From Prolixibacteraceae bacterium (GTDB lineage: Bacteria > Bacteroidota > Bacteroidia > Bacteroidales > Prolixibacteraceae): DNA of 6,363 nt. Of the stretch, positions 4,357 to 6,363 are shown in pieces; position 1 is the first letter of the stretch; each line of letters starts with the position of its first letter. A program made the position numbers and the translations under genes. The stretch spans positions 1 to 6,363 of the forward strand of contig JAFGGF010000131.1 in the NCBI GenBank assembly GCA_016930735.1. The letters are read 5' to 3'. Under the pieces are notes generated by a model that was given only the letters and a program-made list of their open reading frames with translations, did no database searches and was not told the DNA's origin.

Positions 4357-6363
4357 TTATGAACCCTCCACAATCTTAATTTCATCACCGGTAAGGCCGT
4401 AGAGTTGGTAAACCAGTTCATCGACACATTTTTCGGCGTGGGTTATGGCGCGCTTTATTGGCTCGCGTTGGCTTTCGAGTGTGGCCTCCTGCAACTGTTT
4501 GTTTAGCAAAAGTAATTTGTCAACTTGTTGGGTGATTTGATCATGTATTCTTTTTTCATCATTATTAGTGAAATCGATCTTTTTTATTGGAATTGAATGG
4601 AGTTCATATAATCCAATTGTTGGCATTTTATATTTATTACAATACCAATAATTTACAAGCTTAGAGTTAAGAACACCTGCAATAAATTTCATCGAATGTA
4701 TTCCGTCCCATGATTCATAACGTGAAACATTAGTTGTATCTAAAAAATAGTTCTGAGAATTATCATAAGTTACCAATAATTGCATTGAACTATTTACTCT
4801 TTGAGTAATCAGTTTTTCTGGAACCTCGAAAAATTTTTTTGTATGAGGAAGACATCCAACTTTTTCTTTCATTAAATCTGGACGATACCAAATATATTCG
4901 CCATCCCAATTTAATGAATAAGCTTTAATATTTCTTCCCCTAAACACAGGTTTATAATCAGTATCTTTCTTTTCTCTGTGAATAAATCTACTATCATTAC
5001 TTGTTTTTACTCCTCTCGAAAATTTAATCATATTTTCAAGAGTTATAGATACTTTCTCAATCTTTTTATAAAGTCCTTCTTTAACTATATTCCATTCAAG
5101 ATCTATATGATAGTTATTTTCAATCCACTTATTGGTTGGAATATTAAATCGAGTTGAAAAATCTTTATTACAAACTTTAATGGAATTATTATTATGAGAG
5201 CAAATAAGAATTACAGTACTAACAGTAACTCCATCGAAAACTTTAAATCCCATCTCTGCAATTTTTTCTATCCTTTTTTCATCAAGAAGTTTTTTTCTTA
5301 GCAATTCAAAACTTGTAGTTGCTAACCAAGTATGTGGAACAATAAAACCTGATTTGCCATTTTTAAGTTTTAAAATATGACATGCTTTTTCTAAGAAAAA
5401 AGAATACAAATCACTTTTATTTCTACAGGTCTTGTAATTTAATTGTAAGAAATTTCTTTGTTCATCTGGTATTGCAACTAAATTTACATACGGCGGATTC
5501 CCGATCACCGCATCAAACCCGGACTTCGCTGAAGCTTCGTCCGGCAAGCCACCCTTTTTAAAAATTCCAGGGAAAGCCTCTTCCCAGTCGAAGGCATTGA
5601 CTTTTTTCATTTGTGCGGGGAACAGTTCGAGTTGGGTGTCGTAAAAATCGGTCCCTATCAGCGAGTTCCCGCATTTGATGTTGTTGTTGAGGTTGGGCAG
5701 CACCCGCTCGTGGAACAGCGCCAGCTGCTGGTTTACCGATGCCTGTGTTTCGCCTTCGAGCGCCTTGAGCAGCAGGTTGAGCTTGGTTACCTCAACAGCC
5801 TGCGCATCAATATCAACCCCGTAAATATTGTTGAGCAGGATGCGTTTTTTCTCGGCAGTGGTAAGTTTGCCGTCGGGAGTGAGCGGTTGTTCACCTTTCT
5901 TTTTGGGCGGATTTTCAGCGTAATATTTCAGGTGCCAGTCGAGCAGGAACCGGTAGGCTCCAATAAGGAACGACCCAGAGCCGCATGCCGGGTCGCAAAT
6001 AGCCAGCTCAGCCACCTGGCGCGGCGTTTTCCCCTCAACCATTTTGCCAACCGTGTTTTCAACAATATAATCGACCACGTATTTGGGTGTGTAATAAACT
6101 CCTCCGGCTTTTCGCACTTCGGGTTTTTCCTCAATTTTTGCCTGGTGGGCTTTGGTGAGCCTGATGGTTTTGCCGAGGAAACGCTCGTAAACACTGCCAA
6201 GGATGTCGGCAGGCATTACCGAAAATTCGTATTCGCAATTGGGGTAATACAACTCCCCGACAATGGTTTTTAATATTTTGTTGTCGATAATCAGCGAGGG
6301 TGTTATTTTGTCTTCCTTAAAATCGAACAGCCCCGAATTGTATTTCTGATCGGCCATGTGGAA
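4357..6363 (-). CDS. type IIG-like N6-adenine DNA methyltransferase/restriction enzyme, N-terminus outside the window
   Basis: The last 668 codons of a larger protein. The frame is open to the right edge (F-H precede the M at 6357). That internal ATG is probably not the start, because ADQKYNSGLFDFKED is a mid-protein block in this family, whose members are usually about 1000 aa or longer. Counting from that M: YYTPKYVVDYIVENTV (88-103) opens the methylase fold. DPACGSGSFL (122-131) is SAM motif I. YGVDIDAQAVEVTKLNLLL (179-197) is the motif II region. NPPY (287-290) is catalytic motif IV of N6-adenine methylases. Residues 440-600, with YKPVFRGRNIKAY (468-480), resemble the TaqI-like specificity domain. 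The tail 605-650 is a helical coiled coil ending DELVYQLYGLTGDEIKIVEG, typical of Eco57I-like enzymes. It would methylate adenine in a specific DNA site; a nuclease domain, if present, lies upstream. Residues about 291-606 are strikingly AT-rich compared with the rest. It could instead be a methylase-specificity subunit of another RM or defence system. Confidence 0.88.
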   Translation of the reverse strand, partial: FHMADQKYNSGLFDFKEDKITPSLIIDNKILKTIVGELYYPNCEYEFSVMPADILGSVYERFLGKTIRLTKAHQAKIEEKPEVRKAGGVYYTPKYVVDYIVENTVGKMVEGKTPRQVAELAICDPACGSGSFLIGAYRFLLDWHLKYYAENPPKKKGEQPLTPDGKLTTAEKKRILLNNIYGVDIDAQAVEVTKLNLLLKALEGETQASVNQQLALFHERVLPNLNNNIKCGNSLIGTDFYDTQLELFPAQMKKVNAFDWEEAFPGIFKKGGLPDEASAKSGFDAVIGNPPYVNLVAIPDEQRNFLQLNYKTCRNKSDLYSFFLEKACHILKLKNGKSGFIVPHTWLATTSFELLRKKLLDEKRIEKIAEMGFKVFDGVTVSTVILICSHNNNSIKVCNKDFSTRFNIPTNKWIENNYHIDLEWNIVKEGLYKKIEKVSITLENMIKFSRGVKTSNDSRFIHREKKDTDYKPVFRGRNIKAYSLNWDGEYIWYRPDLMKEKVGCLPHTKKFFEVPEKLITQRVNSSMQLLVTYDNSQNYFLDTTNVSRYESWDGIHSMKFIAGVLNSKLVNYWYCNKYKMPTIGLYELHSIPIKKIDFTNNDEKRIHDQITQQVDKLLLLNKQLQEATLESQREPIKRAITHAEKCVDELVYQLYGLTGDEIKIVEGS

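Noticed and set aside
5611..6273. 220-codon + strand open frame opposite the methylase
   Set aside because: It lies antisense to the strongly conserved methylase region (SAM motif I and related motifs) in GC-rich DNA, where shadow frames are common. It has no recognisable domain.

Overview
The window looks like chromosomal DNA of an anaerobic or sediment-type Bacteroidota, probably near Bacteroidales/Marinilabiliales. The evidence is a glyA product of the family length (426 aa) with a Bacteroidetes-style TAnnTTTG -7 box, AT-rich leaders without Shine-Dalgarno sequences, and intergenic DNA packed with short GC-rich palindromes (CCCCTTCGGGG, CCCCGGAT..ATCCGGGG, GGGCTGAAGCCC) of a kind I recall from many genomes of this phylum. 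The phylum call is fairly firm; the genus cannot be read from the sequence.

Layout. Positions 1-161 hold a heptanucleotide-phased repeat tract that runs off the left edge. A short promoter region with a 16-bp palindrome and a -7 box follows, then glyA (serine hydroxymethyltransferase, + strand, 255-1535). A 12-bp perfect hairpin at 1556-1591 closes glyA and overlaps the stop codon of a convergent flavodoxin-family gene (1590-2084, - strand). The 938-bp gene-free stretch 2085-3022 is mostly a tandem array of nine ~68-bp units, each made of two palindromes (2218-2830), plus a third palindrome class and a reversed copy (2863-2940). A PAS-PAS-coiled-coil protein with no kinase domain follows (3023-4015, - strand). 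The gap 4016-4356 contains the decayed last 22 codons of a second restriction-modification methylase and three further palindromic structures. The right end is the C-terminal two thirds of a type IIG-like N6-adenine DNA methyltransferase with a TaqI-like specificity region (4357 to beyond 6363, - strand).

Functionally the genes are unrelated: one-carbon metabolism, a small flavoprotein, a PAS signalling or scaffold protein, and restriction-modification. They do not read as one operon. The interesting material is in the non-coding architecture (compensated palindromes in the tandem array, heptad repeats) and in the restriction-modification locus. There, a strongly AT-rich target-recognition segment sits between GC-rich conserved parts, and a co-terminal paralogous gene scar lies about 0.2 kb downstream. 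I found no CRISPR array, tRNA, rRNA, transposase or attachment site.
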